64,000 bases of DNA from an uncultured Acetatifactor sp. (lineage in GTDB: Bacteria > Bacillota > Clostridia > Lachnospirales > Lachnospiraceae): the NCBI GenBank assembly GCA_947581865.1, contig CANPWA010000001.1, positions 166,530 through 230,529 of the forward strand, read 5' to 3'. How positions within the stretch are numbered: the first letter of the stretch is position 1; every line of letters begins with the position of its first letter. Made by a program: the position numbers and the translations under genes. Shown piece after piece: positions 53,083-62,383 of this stretch. Under the pieces are notes generated by a model. It had not been told where the DNA came from. It did not search any database and saw only the letters and a program-made list of their open reading frames with translations.

Positions 53083-53889
53083 ATGGAGACAGGTAAGATT
53101 GGATTTATCGGGCTGGGAAATATGGCTGTGGCAATGATCGGAGGAATGCTGAAAGAGAAGATCATCGAACCAAAACAGGTGATTGGAAAAGCCCGGACCA
53201 GGGAGACGGAAGAAAAAATTAAAAACAGATTTAATATTCTTACGGCAGAGAGTAATGCCCGGGTGGCTGCGGAAGCCGATATTCTGTTTCTTGCCGTGAA
53301 GCCGGTGTATTTTGCCGGGGTGATCGAAGAAATCCGCGAGGCGGTCCGTCCCGGCACACTGATCGTCAGCATTGCCGCGGGCAGAACCCTTTCTTATTTA
53401 AAGAAGGAGTTTGGGAGAGAGGACTGTAAATTCATTCGCTGCATGCCCAACACTCCGGCGCTGGTGCTGGAGGGCTGCACCGGAGTCTGCGCGGAGGAAA
53501 AAGTCACCGGAGAGGAGCTGGACCGTGTCTTAGCGCTGTTAAATGCCTTCGGCAGAGCGAGCGTGGTGCCCGAAAGCCTGATGGATGTTGTGGTCGGCGT
53601 ATCCGGCAGCGCGCCGGCATATGTGTTTCTGTTTATAGAAGCCATGGCGGACGAGGCGGTTGCGGAGGGAATGCCCCGCAGACAGGCGTACGAGTTTGCC
53701 GCGCAGGCGGTGCTGGGCAGCGCCAGGATGGTTTTGGAGACCGGAAAACATCCCGGTGAACTCAAAGACATGGTGTGTTCCCCCGGAGGCACCACCATAC
53801 AGGCAGTGAAGGTTTTGGAGGAAAAGGGGCTGCGGGCAGCGGTGATGGATGCCATGGCAGCCTGTATCGAAAAATCTCGGAATATGTAA
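53083..53889 (+). CDS. proC: Pyrroline-5-carboxylate reductase
   Basis: A 268-residue enzyme for the last step of proline synthesis. ATG 53083 is preferred to 53050 because AGGGAGG lies ten bases upstream and the Rossmann fold begins right after it (KIGFIGLGNMAVAMIGG). It has LFLAVKPVYF near 76, RCMPNTPALVLEG near 120, and the C-terminal dimer domain GVSGSAPAYVFLFIEAMADEAV and MVCSPGGTTIQAVKVLEE. All family hallmarks are present. No other proline gene adjoins it. Confidence 0.93.
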   Translation: METGKIGFIGLGNMAVAMIGGMLKEKIIEPKQVIGKARTRETEEKIKNRFNILTAESNARVAAEADILFLAVKPVYFAGVIEEIREAVRPGTLIVSIAAGRTLSYLKKEFGREDCKFIRCMPNTPALVLEGCTGVCAEEKVTGEELDRVLALLNAFGRASVVPESLMDVVVGVSGSAPAYVFLFIEAMADEAVAEGMPRRQAYEFAAQAVLGSARMVLETGKHPGELKDMVCSPGGTTIQAVKVLEEKGLRAAVMDAMAACIEKSRNM

Positions 53890-53921
53890 ATTTTCCGCCA
53901 AAAAATGACAATTTATCACAC

Positions 53922-53950
53922 TTGACAAAACAGTTGCCTTCTGATATCAT
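53922..53950 (+). promoter_or_regulatory. Strong predicted promoter of the SH3/cell-wall hydrolase gene
   Basis: TTGACA at 53922-53927, a 17-base spacer and TATCAT at 53945-53950, with TG one base before the -10 box (extended -10). The leader is about 75 bases and very AT-rich. Confidence 0.75.
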
Positions 53951-54029
53951 TTATAAAAAATCTTAATATATTTAACAAATTTGTAACAATTTATAAAAAT
54001 ATTGTTATAATTATATTGGAGGAAAATAA

Positions 54030-55076
54030 ATGACTGAAGGCAGAAAAGTATGCCGAGTCTTTGCATTGGCACTTGCGCTTGCGCTGTCCGTGGGCAGTAC
54101 GGCAGAAGCTTCCGGTACCGGTAATTATCTGGAGGAAATGAATGGCGGCGTGGCCGCGATCCTGGAATCCAATTTTGTGGCAAGACAGAACGGAAAGCCC
54201 GAACCGGTCAAGCCGGAGGAGGAACAGTCCAAACTTGTCATGGCGAATGTCAAAAACGCATTGAATGTGCGCAGCGAACCCAGTGAAGACGCGGAAAAGG
54301 TAGGAAAATTATACAAAGACTGCGGAGGGATCATCCTCGAGAGAATGAACGGCTGGACAAAACTGCAGTCCGGCAATATTGTGGGATGGGCTTCGGATGA
54401 ATATCTTCTCTTTGGTGAGGAGGCGAGAGCTCTGGCAAACGATGTGGGCAGGACGATCGCAACCGTCAACACGGAATCTCTGCGCGTGCGCAAGGAGCCC
54501 GGTGCCGACGCAGGCATATACGGTCTGCTTCCCAAGGGGGAAGTCGTGGAAGTGCTTGACGACGATGACGAGGAATGGGTCACCATCGATTATGAGGGCG
54601 AGGACGCTTATGTGGCTGCCGAGTATGTGGTTGTGGACTTCCAGATCGACGCCGGTGAGACTATGGAAGAGATCAAAGCCAGAGAGGAAGCCGAGAGAGA
54701 GGCGAAGCGCCATGTGAATTACGGCGAGTACACTACAGATGCGGATACCACATTGCTCCTGGCTGCATTGATCCAGTGCGAGGCAGGCGGCGAGAGCTAT
54801 GAGGGACAGCTCGCTGTGGGCGCGGTGGTCATGAACCGTGTCAGAAGCGGTGCCTATCCCGACAGTATTCACGGCGTGATCTATGCGTCAGGGCAGTTTA
54901 CTCCTGCGCTGAACGGAAAAGTAAATGCGAAGTACGAGTCCGGCAGGATTTCCGACAGCTGCAAGAAGGCAGCGGAGGAGGCGGTTTCGGGAGTGTCCAA
55001 TGTGGGCGACTGCACACATTTCCGCCGCAACAACGGCAGGGACGGGATCGTGATCGGCAATCATGTATTTTATTGA
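54030..55076 (+). CDS. Secreted cell-wall hydrolase: two SH3 domains plus SleB-like catalytic domain
   Basis: A 348-residue exported protein. A signal peptide (VCRVFALALALALSVGSTAEA) is followed by two bacterial SH3 domains: NALNVRSEPSEDAEKVGKLY at about 72-130 and ESLRVRKEPGADAGIYGLLP at about 150-205. A short charged helix (EEIKAREEAEREAKR) leads to a C-terminal Hydrolase_2/SleB-type domain (about 240-348) with LLAALIQCEAGGESYEGQLAVG, VVMNRVRSGAYPDSIHGVIY and CTHFRRNN. This domain is known from spore-cortex lytic and other muramidase-like enzymes. With SH3 domains to bind peptidoglycan it is probably a wall-remodelling enzyme; a germination role cannot be excluded. It has its own strong promoter and a terminator downstream. 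Confidence 0.85.
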   Translation: MTEGRKVCRVFALALALALSVGSTAEASGTGNYLEEMNGGVAAILESNFVARQNGKPEPVKPEEEQSKLVMANVKNALNVRSEPSEDAEKVGKLYKDCGGIILERMNGWTKLQSGNIVGWASDEYLLFGEEARALANDVGRTIATVNTESLRVRKEPGADAGIYGLLPKGEVVEVLDDDDEEWVTIDYEGEDAYVAAEYVVVDFQIDAGETMEEIKAREEAEREAKRHVNYGEYTTDADTTLLLAALIQCEAGGESYEGQLAVGAVVMNRVRSGAYPDSIHGVIYASGQFTPALNGKVNAKYESGRISDSCKKAAEEAVSGVSNVGDCTHFRRNNGRDGIVIGNHVFY

Positions 55077-55137
55077 CCGGACGGTATCCGGACCGCATAA
55101 ATTTTATGGATATTACTGCATATAATAAAGATTGAGG

Positions 55138-55167
55138 CAGGGCGGCATGAAAGTGCCGTCCTGTTTT
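55138..55167 (+). terminator. Rho-independent terminator after the cell-wall hydrolase gene
   Basis: CAGGGCGGCA at 55138-55147 pairs with TGCCGTCCTG ending at 55163 (one G-U pair) across a six-base loop, followed by TTTT. The last Ts overlap the -35 box of the next promoter. Confidence 0.75.
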
Positions 55168-55194
55168 GACATCGGGACAATTTTGTAGTACACT
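55166..55194 (+). promoter_or_regulatory. Predicted promoter of nfeD
   Basis: TTGACA at 55166-55171, a 17-base spacer and TACACT at 55189-55194. The -35 box starts inside the T-run of the preceding terminator. The expected leader is about 25 bases. Confidence 0.6.
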
Positions 55195-55224
55195 GTAATT
55201 ATTATAGGAAAGGAGTTGCCCGAG

Positions 55225-55686
55225 ATGTTTGGAATAGCGGAATTATTGATTTTCTGGGTAGTGGTGCTGATCGTGATGATCGCCATTGAATTGGCGACGA
55301 TGGGTCTGACCACTATATGGTTTGCGGGCGGCGCGCTGGCGGCTGCGATCGCGGCTGCGTTTTCTCTGCCGTTATGGTTTCAGATACTGTTGTTTTTGGT
55401 GGTATCGCTTCTGCTCATGATATTCACCAGACCCATCGCGGTAAAATACTTTAACAAGGACAGAGTCCGTACCAATGTGGAAAGTCTTGTGGGACGGCAG
55501 GCGATCGTCATCAGCGAGATCGATAATCTGCAGGGCATCGGACAGGTGACGGTTGGGGGTCAGGAGTGGAGCGCCCGCAGCGAGGATGACAAAGTGCGCA
55601 TGGATGTGGGTGCCGTGGTGGACATAGTGGCTGTCAGCGGTGTGAAGCTGGTGGTGCGCATGGATCCTCAGATGCAGAACATCTGA
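55225..55686 (+). CDS. NfeD-like membrane protein
   Basis: A 153-residue protein. ATG 55225 lies nine bases after AAAGGAG, which I prefer to the track's TTG at 55216. Three or four hydrophobic segments in residues 1-70 are followed by a soluble OB-fold domain (LVGRQAIVISEID, GIGQVTVGGQEWSARSEDD, VVDIVAVSGVKLVV) typical of the NfeD C-terminal domain. It is the short type without the ClpP-like protease part. NfeD proteins partner with SPFH/stomatin proteins at the membrane, and such a gene follows 92 bp downstream. Confidence 0.87.
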   Translation: MFGIAELLIFWVVVLIVMIAIELATMGLTTIWFAGGALAAAIAAAFSLPLWFQILLFLVVSLLLMIFTRPIAVKYFNKDRVRTNVESLVGRQAIVISEIDNLQGIGQVTVGGQEWSARSEDDKVRMDVGAVVDIVAVSGVKLVVRMDPQMQNI

Positions 55687-55778
55687 GAATACGGTGCGGC
55701 TTTTAGCCCGGAGATAAGGAAGCAAACAAAATTAAGAAATGCGCGTGCGGCACGGATCCGCACAGAAAGAGGTGTATT

Positions 55779-56711
55779 ATGGGACCATTACTTTGTCTTG
55801 CATTTGTACTGTTTGTCATTGCGATCTGCCTGTTTTTTACCTGTATCAAGATCGTGCCCCAGGCGCAGGCGTATGTTGTGGAACGTCTGGGGGCATATCA
55901 GGGAACCTGGTCCGTGGGATTTCATTTGAAGTGGCCCATCGTTGACCGGATCGCCCGCCGCGTGAACCTGAAGGAGCAGGTGGCAGATTTCCCGCCCCAG
56001 CCTGTGATCACCAAGGATAACGCATCGGTGAGGATCGACACGGTGGTATTCTATCAGATCACCGATCCCAAGCTGTTCACCTACGGCGTGGAAAATCCCA
56101 TGATGGCGATCGAGAATCTGACGGCGACCACACTCCGTAACATCATCGGTGATCTGGAGCTTGACCAGACCCTGACTTCCCGTGAGATCATCAACACCAA
56201 GATGCGCGCGGCGCTGGATATCGCAACAGATCCCTGGGGCATCAAGGTCAATCGGGTGGAGTTAAAGAATATCATACCTCCCGCGGAGATCCAGAACGCC
56301 ATGGAGAAACAGATGAAAGCGGAACGTGAGAGACGTGAGGCGGTTACCCGCGCAGAGGGTGAAAAGAAAGCGCGCATCCTGGAGGCGGAAGGTGAGAAAG
56401 AGTCTGCGATCCTGCGCGCCGAGGCGGAAAAACAGTCTGCCATCCTGCGCGCGGAAGCACAGAAAGAGCGCATGATCCGCGAGGCGGAAGGTGAGGCGGA
56501 AGCCATCCTGAAAGTGCAGCAGGCGAACGCTGACGGTCTCAAGATGCTCAAAGAGGCGGGCGCGGATGAGGCGGTACTGAAGATCAAGAGTCTGGAAGCA
56601 TTTGAGAAAGTGGCGGACGGCAAGGCGAACACCATTCTTCTCCCCGCGGAGCTGCAGGGGATCGCATCCCTGGGAGCGGCGATCAAAGCGGTTTCCGGTA
56701 AGAGCGAATAA
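55779..56711 (+). CDS. SPFH/band 7 (stomatin-like) membrane protein
   Basis: A 310-residue protein with one N-terminal helix ([19 protein letters not shown]) and an SPFH domain ([74 protein letters not shown]). A long charged coiled coil of repeated RAEAEK- and AEGEKE-like units covers about 180-245, then [17 protein letters not shown]. The layout is that of QmcA/YbbK-type stomatins that form large membrane rings. With nfeD next to it, this is the standard pair. The start follows AAAGAGGTG. argF follows after 11 bp. Confidence 0.9.
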   Translation: MGPLLCLAFVLFVIAICLFFTCIKIVPQAQAYVVERLGAYQGTWSVGFHLKWPIVDRIARRVNLKEQVADFPPQPVITKDNASVRIDTVVFYQITDPKLFTYGVENPMMAIENLTATTLRNIIGDLELDQTLTSREIINTKMRAALDIATDPWGIKVNRVELKNIIPPAEIQNAMEKQMKAERERREAVTRAEGEKKARILEAEGEKESAILRAEAEKQSAILRAEAQKERMIREAEGEAEAILKVQQANADGLKMLKEAGADEAVLKIKSLEAFEKVADGKANTILLPAELQGIASLGAAIKAVSGKSE

Positions 56712-56722
56712 AGGAGAAGACC

Positions 56723-57715
56723 ATGGGCAACATTGATTTAAAGGGGAGGGATTTCCTGAAGCTGTTGGATTTTACTCCCGAGGAGATCGTTTATTTTCTG
56801 GATCTGGCAGAGGATCTGAAGGACAAGAAGAAAAAAGGTATTCCCGTGGACATGCTGCGAGGCAAGAATGTGGCGCTGATCTTTGAGAAGACCAGCACCC
56901 GCACCAGATGTTCCTTTGAAGTGGCGGCATATGATCTGGGTATGGGCTGTACCTATCTGGATCCCCTGGGTTCCCAGATCGGCAAGAAGGAGAGCATCGC
57001 CGACACCGCGCGGGTGTTGTCGAGTATGTACGAGGGAATCGAATACCGCGGTTTTGAGCAGGAGATCGTGGAGGAGCTGGCAAAGTATTCCAAGGTGCCT
57101 GTATGGAACGGGCTGACCAACGAATTCCATCCCACTCAGATGCTGGCGGATCTGCTCACCATACGGGAACATTTCGGGCATCTGAAGGATATACGCCTCA
57201 CCTACATGGGAGACGCCCGCTACAATATGGGCAACTCCCTGATGGTAGCCTGCGCTAAGATGGGCATGCACTTTACCGCCTGCACCACTGCCAGATACTA
57301 TCCGGATAAAGCGCTGGTGGAGGAATGCCAAAAGATTGCGGCACAAACCGGAGGAAGCATCCGCCTGACCGAGGATGTGCGGGAAGGTACGAAGGACGTG
57401 GATGTGATCTATACCGATGTATGGGTGTCTATGGGTGAGGCGGATGAAGTTTGGGAGGAACGTATCAGAGAACTTTCACCCTATCAGGTCAATAGGGCAG
57501 TTATGGACAATGCGGGTGAGAAAGCCGTTTTCATGCACTGCCTGCCCGCGTTCCATGATCTGAAGACCAAGATCGGAGCCCAGATGGGAGAACGCTTCGG
57601 CATTACCGAGATGGAAGTGACGGATGAAGTGTTTGAATCCGCCCGGTCCCTCGTGTTCGAGGAAGCGGAGAACCGTATGCACACCATCAAGGCGGTTATG
57701 GCGGCAACCTTATGA
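56723..57715 (+). CDS. argF: Ornithine carbamoyltransferase
   Basis: A 330-residue enzyme making citrulline from ornithine and carbamoyl phosphate. The carbamoyl-phosphate motif is [14 protein letters not shown] near 53, with [18 protein letters not shown] near 130, [12 protein letters not shown] near 163, DVWVSMGE near 232 and [10 protein letters not shown] near 270. No other arginine genes flank it, so it could serve either arginine synthesis or the catabolic deiminase pathway; the sequence does not decide this. AAAGGAGAAG precedes the start, and the stop overlaps birA in an ATGA. Confidence 0.93.
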   Translation: MGNIDLKGRDFLKLLDFTPEEIVYFLDLAEDLKDKKKKGIPVDMLRGKNVALIFEKTSTRTRCSFEVAAYDLGMGCTYLDPLGSQIGKKESIADTARVLSSMYEGIEYRGFEQEIVEELAKYSKVPVWNGLTNEFHPTQMLADLLTIREHFGHLKDIRLTYMGDARYNMGNSLMVACAKMGMHFTACTTARYYPDKALVEECQKIAAQTGGSIRLTEDVREGTKDVDVIYTDVWVSMGEADEVWEERIRELSPYQVNRAVMDNAGEKAVFMHCLPAFHDLKTKIGAQMGERFGITEMEVTDEVFESARSLVFEEAENRMHTIKAVMAATL

Positions 57716-58500
57716 AAACATTAACATTAGCGGCGTCCACCCGGTGGGCAGGACGCCCTGTTTATTTTTATGAAAACATAGATTCCACCAATCTTCAGGC
57801 GAAACGTCTCTCTGACATGGGGGCTCCCCACGGAGCCCTGGTGGTCGCGGAAATGCAGACTGCCGGACGGGGGCGCAGAGGACGCAGCTGGGTCAGCCTT
57901 CCGGGCATCAATATTTACTACACGATCTTGTTGAAACCGGAATTTTCCCCGGATAAGTCCTCCATGCTGACTCTGGTGATGGGATATTCCGCTGCAAGGG
58001 CAATCCGTGTGGAGACCGGTCTGAATGCGGGAATCAAGTGGCCCAACGACATTGTGGTAAACGGCAAAAAACTCTGTGGGATCCTCACGGAGTTGAGCGT
58101 TGAGAAGGACAGGATACAGAATGTGGTCATCGGCGTGGGCATCAATGTACATGAACAGGAATTTTCCTCCTACCTTGCGGACAAGGCGACATTCCTGGAC
58201 AGAGAGTGCGGCTTCCGGGTGAACAGAAACCGCCTGCTCTCCGTCATTATGGAGTTTTTTGAGGAGGATTATGAGCGTTTTGTTTCCGCGGGAAACCTCC
58301 TTCCTTTCAAGGATGCCTATGAAAGGATGCTTGTCAACAGGGACAGAGAGGTCTGTGTGGAGGATACTGCCGGAGCGTACGAGGGAATCGCCCGCGGCAT
58401 CACAGAGACGGGCGAACTGATCGTGGAACTTGCGGACAAAAGCAGGAGAGAAGTGTTTGCGGGGGAAGTGTCCGTGCGCGGAATCTACGGATATGTATGA
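57712..58500 (+). CDS. birA: Biotin--[acetyl-CoA-carboxylase] ligase, without DNA-binding domain
   Basis: A 262-residue protein that biotinylates carboxylase subunits. The catalytic domain shows [29 protein letters not shown] near 47-62 (the biotinyl-AMP loop), [19 protein letters not shown] near 107 and [10 protein letters not shown]; a C-terminal cap domain has [13 protein letters not shown]. The helix-turn-helix repressor domain of the long BirA type is absent, so this is a pure ligase. The start overlaps the argF stop (ATGA). Confidence 0.9.
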   Translation: MKTLTLAASTRWAGRPVYFYENIDSTNLQAKRLSDMGAPHGALVVAEMQTAGRGRRGRSWVSLPGINIYYTILLKPEFSPDKSSMLTLVMGYSAARAIRVETGLNAGIKWPNDIVVNGKKLCGILTELSVEKDRIQNVVIGVGINVHEQEFSSYLADKATFLDRECGFRVNRNRLLSVIMEFFEEDYERFVSAGNLLPFKDAYERMLVNRDREVCVEDTAGAYEGIARGITETGELIVELADKSRREVFAGEVSVRGIYGYV

Positions 58501-58513
58501 CGAAAGGATTGAT

Positions 58514-58870
58514 ATGGATAATGATCGGATCGTGCTCTGCGGCGCAAACGCCTATGAGATGAAATACTATTTTAACGAACAGTTTGCGGGGATTCCGGAA
58601 TCCATCAAGGAAGAACTGCACATTATCTGTGTTCTTTTCACGGAGGAAGTAGGCGGTATCTTTACCATTGGCTTTGAACCGGACGGAACCCTCTCCCTGC
58701 AGACCGATGCGGAGGAGGACGATATCTACTATGATGAAGTTTCCAGCGGGCTTTTAGTGGGTGAGATACGCAGAAAACGGCAGGAACTCTTTGAATCTTT
58801 GAGCCTCTATTACAGAGTGTTCATACGGAAAGAGGATGTATCACAGCTTTTGGATCAGAGCGGAGAATGA
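58514..58870 (+). CDS. Small conserved protein of unknown function (DUF6145-like)
   Basis: A 118-residue acidic soluble protein. I prefer ATG 58514, six bases after AAAGG, to the upstream 58493. It opens [18 protein letters not shown] and continues with [27 protein letters not shown]; the C-terminal half is helical ([19 protein letters not shown]). I recall this pattern from Lachnospiraceae proteins called DUF6145, but I cannot verify the number. Between birA and coaX, with four bases to coaX, it is probably co-translated with these cofactor genes. No signal peptide, helix anchor or catalytic motif is visible. Confidence 0.65.
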   Translation: MDNDRIVLCGANAYEMKYYFNEQFAGIPESIKEELHIICVLFTEEVGGIFTIGFEPDGTLSLQTDAEEDDIYYDEVSSGLLVGEIRRKRQELFESLSLYYRVFIRKEDVSQLLDQSGE

Positions 58871-58874
58871 GAAC

Positions 58875-59645
58875 ATGATATTAGTCATCGATGTGGGCAA
58901 TACCAATATGACCATGGGCGTGTATGAAGGGGAGAAACTGCGGACGACCTTCCGTCTGACCACGAAGACACCCCGCACCTCAGATGAGTACGGTATTATC
59001 ATCACACAGCTTTTAAAAAATAGTGGCATCGAGCCCAAGGAACTGAGCGGGTCCATCGTGGCAAGCGTGGTGCCGGCGGTGATGCACGCCCTGCAGGGGG
59101 CTCTGGTGCGCTACACAGACACCCGCCCGCTCATCGTGGGTCCCGGGATGAAGACGGGGATCCGCATCACCACCGAAGATCCCCGGGCAATCGGCGCTGA
59201 CCGCATTGTGGACGCGGTGGCGGCGTATGAAAAATATGGAGGCCCCGTGTTGGTGTTGGACTTCGGCACTGCGACGACCTACGATCTGATCAATGGGGAA
59301 GGGTGCTTTACGGCGGGAATTACCGCACCGGGCATCCGCATCAGCTCGGAGGCGCTCTGGACACAGACGGCAAAGCTTCCCGATATAGAGATCAAAAAGC
59401 CCGGGACGATCCTGGCAAAGGAGACCATCACCAGTATGCAGGCAGGGCTGATGTACGGGCAGATCGGGCAGACCGAATATATTATCAGAAAAGTACGGGA
59501 GGAGAGCGGGCTGCAGGATATGAAAGTGGCGGCAACCGGCGGGCTGGGAAGGCTCATCGCGGATGAGACGGATGCCATCGATATCTATGACCCCTATCTG
59601 ACGATGGACGGGCTGCGCATCCTCTATGATAAGAATGCGAGATAA
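58875..59645 (+). CDS. coaX: Type III pantothenate kinase
   Basis: A 257-residue enzyme for the first step of coenzyme A synthesis. ATG 58875 is preferred to 58836 because the phosphate-binding motif starts at once ([18 protein letters not shown]) and GGAG lies nine bases upstream. Further motifs are [39 protein letters not shown] and ATGGLGRLI, all typical of CoaX rather than CoaA. It follows birA and the small protein, so cofactor genes are grouped here. Confidence 0.92.
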   Translation: MILVIDVGNTNMTMGVYEGEKLRTTFRLTTKTPRTSDEYGIIITQLLKNSGIEPKELSGSIVASVVPAVMHALQGALVRYTDTRPLIVGPGMKTGIRITTEDPRAIGADRIVDAVAAYEKYGGPVLVLDFGTATTYDLINGEGCFTAGITAPGIRISSEALWTQTAKLPDIEIKKPGTILAKETITSMQAGLMYGQIGQTEYIIRKVREESGLQDMKVAATGGLGRLIADETDAIDIYDPYLTMDGLRILYDKNAR

Positions 59646-59674
59646 GAACGCGGGATAACTGAGAGGGATCAGAA

Positions 59675-60640
59675 ATGCCACAACTGACGATCGGAGGAGT
59701 CACCCTCCCTGACAATATTATTTTAGCACCTATGGCAGGCGTTTCCGACCTGCCTTTTCGTCTGTTATGCAGACAACAGGGGGCAGGCATGGTCTGCATG
59801 GAGATGGTCAGCGCAAAGGCGATTTATTACCACAACAAGAACACCGACAGCCTCATGGAGATCCATCCGGATGAGGGATATGTCTCTCTGCAGCTGTTCG
59901 GCTCTGAGCCGGAACTTTTGGGCGAGATGGCAAAACGCATCGAGGAACGCCCCTTTACCTTTCTGGATTTTAACATGGGATGCCCCGTACCCAAAGTGGT
60001 CAACAATGGGGAGGGATCGGCGCTGATGAAAGATCCCCGCCTGGCGGAGAAGATCTTCACGGCGCTGGTGAGATCTACCAGGAAACCTGTCACCGTAAAG
60101 ATCCGGAAAGGGTTTGATGACAGCCATGTAAATGCCGTGGAGATCGCCCGCATCGCCGAGGGATGCGGAGTGGCGGCGGTGGCAGTGCATGGGCGGACCA
60201 GAGAACAATACTACAGCGGGCAGGCGGACTGGGACATCATTGCCAGGGTAAAGGATGCCCTGACCATCCCCGTCCTGGGAAACGGCGACGTGGACAGTCC
60301 TCTCAAAGCCGAGGAAATGCTCAGACAGACCGGCTGTGACGGCATCCTCATCGGACGCGCTGCCCAGGGAAATCCATGGATTTTCCGCGAGGTGACAGGC
60401 TATTTGGAGAGCGGAGTCATACCGCCCCGCCCGGACAACCGGGAGAAAAAAGAACTGATTCTGCGCCATGCTTCATTGCAGCTGCAGTACAAGGGAGAAT
60501 ACACGGGAGTCCGGGAGATGCGCAAACACCTGTCCTGGTATACCATGGGGATGCCCAATTCCGCCCGCTTCCGCAGAGAGATCAACGCTCTGCAGAGTAT
60601 GGAACAGCTCAGGGAGAGCGTGGAGAGGATCTTTGGATGA
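59675..60640 (+). CDS. dusB: tRNA-dihydrouridine synthase
   Basis: A 321-residue FMN enzyme that reduces uridines in tRNA. Motifs are IILAPMAGVSDLPFRLLCR, the catalytic cysteine in DFNMGCPVPKVVNNGEGSAL near 102, TVKIRKGFDD, VAVHGRTREQYYSG, VLGNGDVDSP and ILIGRAAQGNPWIF. The form is that of DusB. The start follows GAGAGGGATC. It lies 29 bp after coaX on the same strand. Confidence 0.92.
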   Translation: MPQLTIGGVTLPDNIILAPMAGVSDLPFRLLCRQQGAGMVCMEMVSAKAIYYHNKNTDSLMEIHPDEGYVSLQLFGSEPELLGEMAKRIEERPFTFLDFNMGCPVPKVVNNGEGSALMKDPRLAEKIFTALVRSTRKPVTVKIRKGFDDSHVNAVEIARIAEGCGVAAVAVHGRTREQYYSGQADWDIIARVKDALTIPVLGNGDVDSPLKAEEMLRQTGCDGILIGRAAQGNPWIFREVTGYLESGVIPPRPDNREKKELILRHASLQLQYKGEYTGVREMRKHLSWYTMGMPNSARFRREINALQSMEQLRESVERIFG

Positions 60641-60676
60641 TCCACATATTTCTCCTGTCACTGCATATAATGGAGC

Positions 60677-61504
60677 ATGGATACGATTGTGATGCTCTGT
60701 TATGAATGCACGCGCTTCAAAAGCGCCAAATACGGCAACCCTTTCCGCGCGGGAAAAATCAGCATGGACAGCAGCTTCCGCGAGGAGCCCGTTCCTCTGC
60801 AGGATTACCAGCTGATACGAGTAGTGCTGAGCGAAACCCTGCCCGAGGGAGGGCGCGGCCCTCTTATCAGACTACTCGGAGGGAAACTGCTGAAAGGATA
60901 CAGACGAAAGGTACAGGATGCCCTCAGGTCGGAACTTGCGCCCCTTTTGGATGAATTTGGCGACAATTATCTCTCCTATGGAGAACGGCTTCCCATAGAG
61001 GAATTTTCGACCCTGCTCCCCCTGCCGGAGTTTGACGCCTTTGAGAATCCCAAGTGGATCCGCAGACTGTTGGAATATGCGCGTCACGACGACTTCATTG
61101 TATTGGGAGACGTACCCTGCCTCCATGCGATTCTCTGCGAGCTGGCGCCCAGGATGAGATCCCTTCTCTGGATCGCGCCGGATTGGGCTGCCCACGAGCA
61201 GATTGAGGATTTCGTGGAGGATTTTTATCAGGAGTACGGGCTTGCCATCAACCTGCAATTTGTGCCGCAGGACAGTACCTACGCCAGAGTGCGCATCCCG
61301 GACAGACCCTTCCACACTCCTGTGAACGTGCTGGATTTCACCCGGGATAAATATCTTCCCGGCTTTGAACTTCCCCGGGGCAGCCTGTGGCTGGACTTCT
61401 TCTCCCATCCGGGAAAGGAGCAGCGCATGGAGTCGAGACAGACGACCGTCAGATACCTTTCCCTGCAGAAACTGTGGAAGTGCTCTAAAAGGATCGCCGG
61501 ATAG
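60677..61504 (+). CDS. Protein of unknown function
   Basis: A soluble protein of 275 residues if ATG 60677 is used, or 270 if ATG 60692 is used; neither has a well-spaced ribosome site, although TGGAG lies just upstream. A TATAAT at 60666-60671 sits right before the start. I recognise no family. Visible features are two cysteines near the N-terminus (MLCYECTRFK), a basic helical stretch (LLKGYRRKVQDALRSEL), a FIVLGDVPCLHAILCELAPRMRSLLWI core strand-helix pattern, and VNVLDFTRDKYLPG near the end. No signal peptide or membrane helix is seen. It lies between dusB and the greA promoter. Confidence 0.65.
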   Translation: MDTIVMLCYECTRFKSAKYGNPFRAGKISMDSSFREEPVPLQDYQLIRVVLSETLPEGGRGPLIRLLGGKLLKGYRRKVQDALRSELAPLLDEFGDNYLSYGERLPIEEFSTLLPLPEFDAFENPKWIRRLLEYARHDDFIVLGDVPCLHAILCELAPRMRSLLWIAPDWAAHEQIEDFVEDFYQEYGLAINLQFVPQDSTYARVRIPDRPFHTPVNVLDFTRDKYLPGFELPRGSLWLDFFSHPGKEQRMESRQTTVRYLSLQKLWKCSKRIAG

Positions 61505-61525
61505 ACTTATAAACGGCTGCCCGTC

Positions 61526-61554
61526 TTGACACTGCCGGCAAAAATAGGTATAAT
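61526..61554 (+). promoter_or_regulatory. Consensus promoter of greA
   Basis: A perfect TTGACA at 61526-61531, a 17-base spacer and a perfect TATAAT at 61549-61554. The expected leader is about 115 bases and contains a small hairpin (CTGCAC at 61596-61601 with GTGCAG at 61613-61618). This is the best sigma-A promoter in the window, and it probably also drives lysS. Confidence 0.85.
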
Positions 61555-61675
61555 ACCAAAGGTTAAACGACACACGAAAAATGTCGCTTATGAGACTGCA
61601 CGGACTAAGAAAGTGCAGCCGCAGCATTTTAGATAGGCATAGAGGAAATCATTACAAAAAGAAAGGTGAAACGTC

Positions 61676-62158
61676 ATGCAGGAGAAGAAAAACATCTTAA
61701 CTTACGAGGGGCTTAGGAAATACGAGGACGAATTGCATGATCTCAAAGTTGTGAGACGCCAGGAGGTTGCACAGAAGATCAAAGAGGCGAGAGAGCAGGG
61801 AGACCTCTCCGAGAACGCCGAGTACGACGCGGCCAAGGACGAGCAGAGAGACATTGAGGCGAGAATCGAGGAACTGGAAAAAATCCTCAAAAACGCCGAA
61901 GTGGTGGTTGAGGACGAAGTGGATCTGGACAAGATCAATATCGGTTGTAAAGTCCGGATCCTCGACATCGAGTACAGCGAGGAGCTGGAGTACAAGATTG
62001 TCGGTTCCACCGAGGCAAACAGCCTGAAAGGTAAGATTTCCAACGAGAGCCCTGTGGGCAAAGCGCTGCTTGGCAGGAAAGTGAACGATGTGGTAGAGGT
62101 GGAGACACCGGCAGGCACCTCCTCTTACAAAATTCTGGAGATCCAGAGAAGCAACTGA
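61676..62158 (+). CDS. greA: Transcription elongation factor GreA
   Basis: A 160-residue protein of normal length. The N-terminal coiled coil carries [17 protein letters not shown] and [23 protein letters not shown], whose acidic tip enters the RNA polymerase channel to trigger cleavage of backtracked RNA. The C-terminal domain has [19 protein letters not shown] and [15 protein letters not shown]. The start follows AAAGGTGAAA. Directly after the stop comes a 27-bp tandem repeat and then lysS; greA-lysS order is common in Firmicutes. Confidence 0.95.
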   Translation: MQEKKNILTYEGLRKYEDELHDLKVVRRQEVAQKIKEAREQGDLSENAEYDAAKDEQRDIEARIEELEKILKNAEVVVEDEVDLDKINIGCKVRILDIEYSEELEYKIVGSTEANSLKGKISNESPVGKALLGRKVNDVVEVETPAGTSSYKILEIQRSN

Positions 62159-62171
62159 TACCCAAACTTGC

Positions 62172-62383
62172 GCAGAGGCAGCAGATGCCAAAAACCGTGC
62201 AGAAGCGGCAGATGCCAAAAACCGTGCAGAGGCAGCAGATGCCGGAAACCGTGCAGAGGCGGCAGATGCCGGAAACCGTGCAGAGGCGGCAGATGCCAAA
62301 AACCGTGCAGAGGCGGCAGATGCCAGAAACCATGCAGAGGCAGCAGATGCCAAAAACCGTGCAGAGGCAGCAGATGCCGGAAC
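62172..62383 (+). repeat. 27-bp tandem repeat (seven full and one partial copy) between greA and lysS
   Basis: The unit begins GCAGAGGCAGCAGATGCC and ends with AAAAACCGT or a variant, repeated in register from 62172 to 62360, with a partial eighth copy to about 62383. Copies differ at a few positions: A or G within GGCRGC, AAA, GGA or AGA after GCC, and one CAT for CGT. The period equals nine codons. In frame 3 (same frame as lysS) it reads AEAADAKNR-like units; in frame 1 it reads MPKTVQRRQ-like units. The lysS GTG lies about 70 bases downstream of the repeat, so the array is in the greA-lysS intergenic mRNA. Confidence 0.9.

Noticed and set aside
55090-55126. TATAAT at 55121 as a promoter
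   Set aside because: No -35 box at a suitable distance, and a terminator follows before any gene.
62172-62383. CRISPR-like array
   Set aside because: The units are contiguous with no unique spacers, and no cas genes are present.
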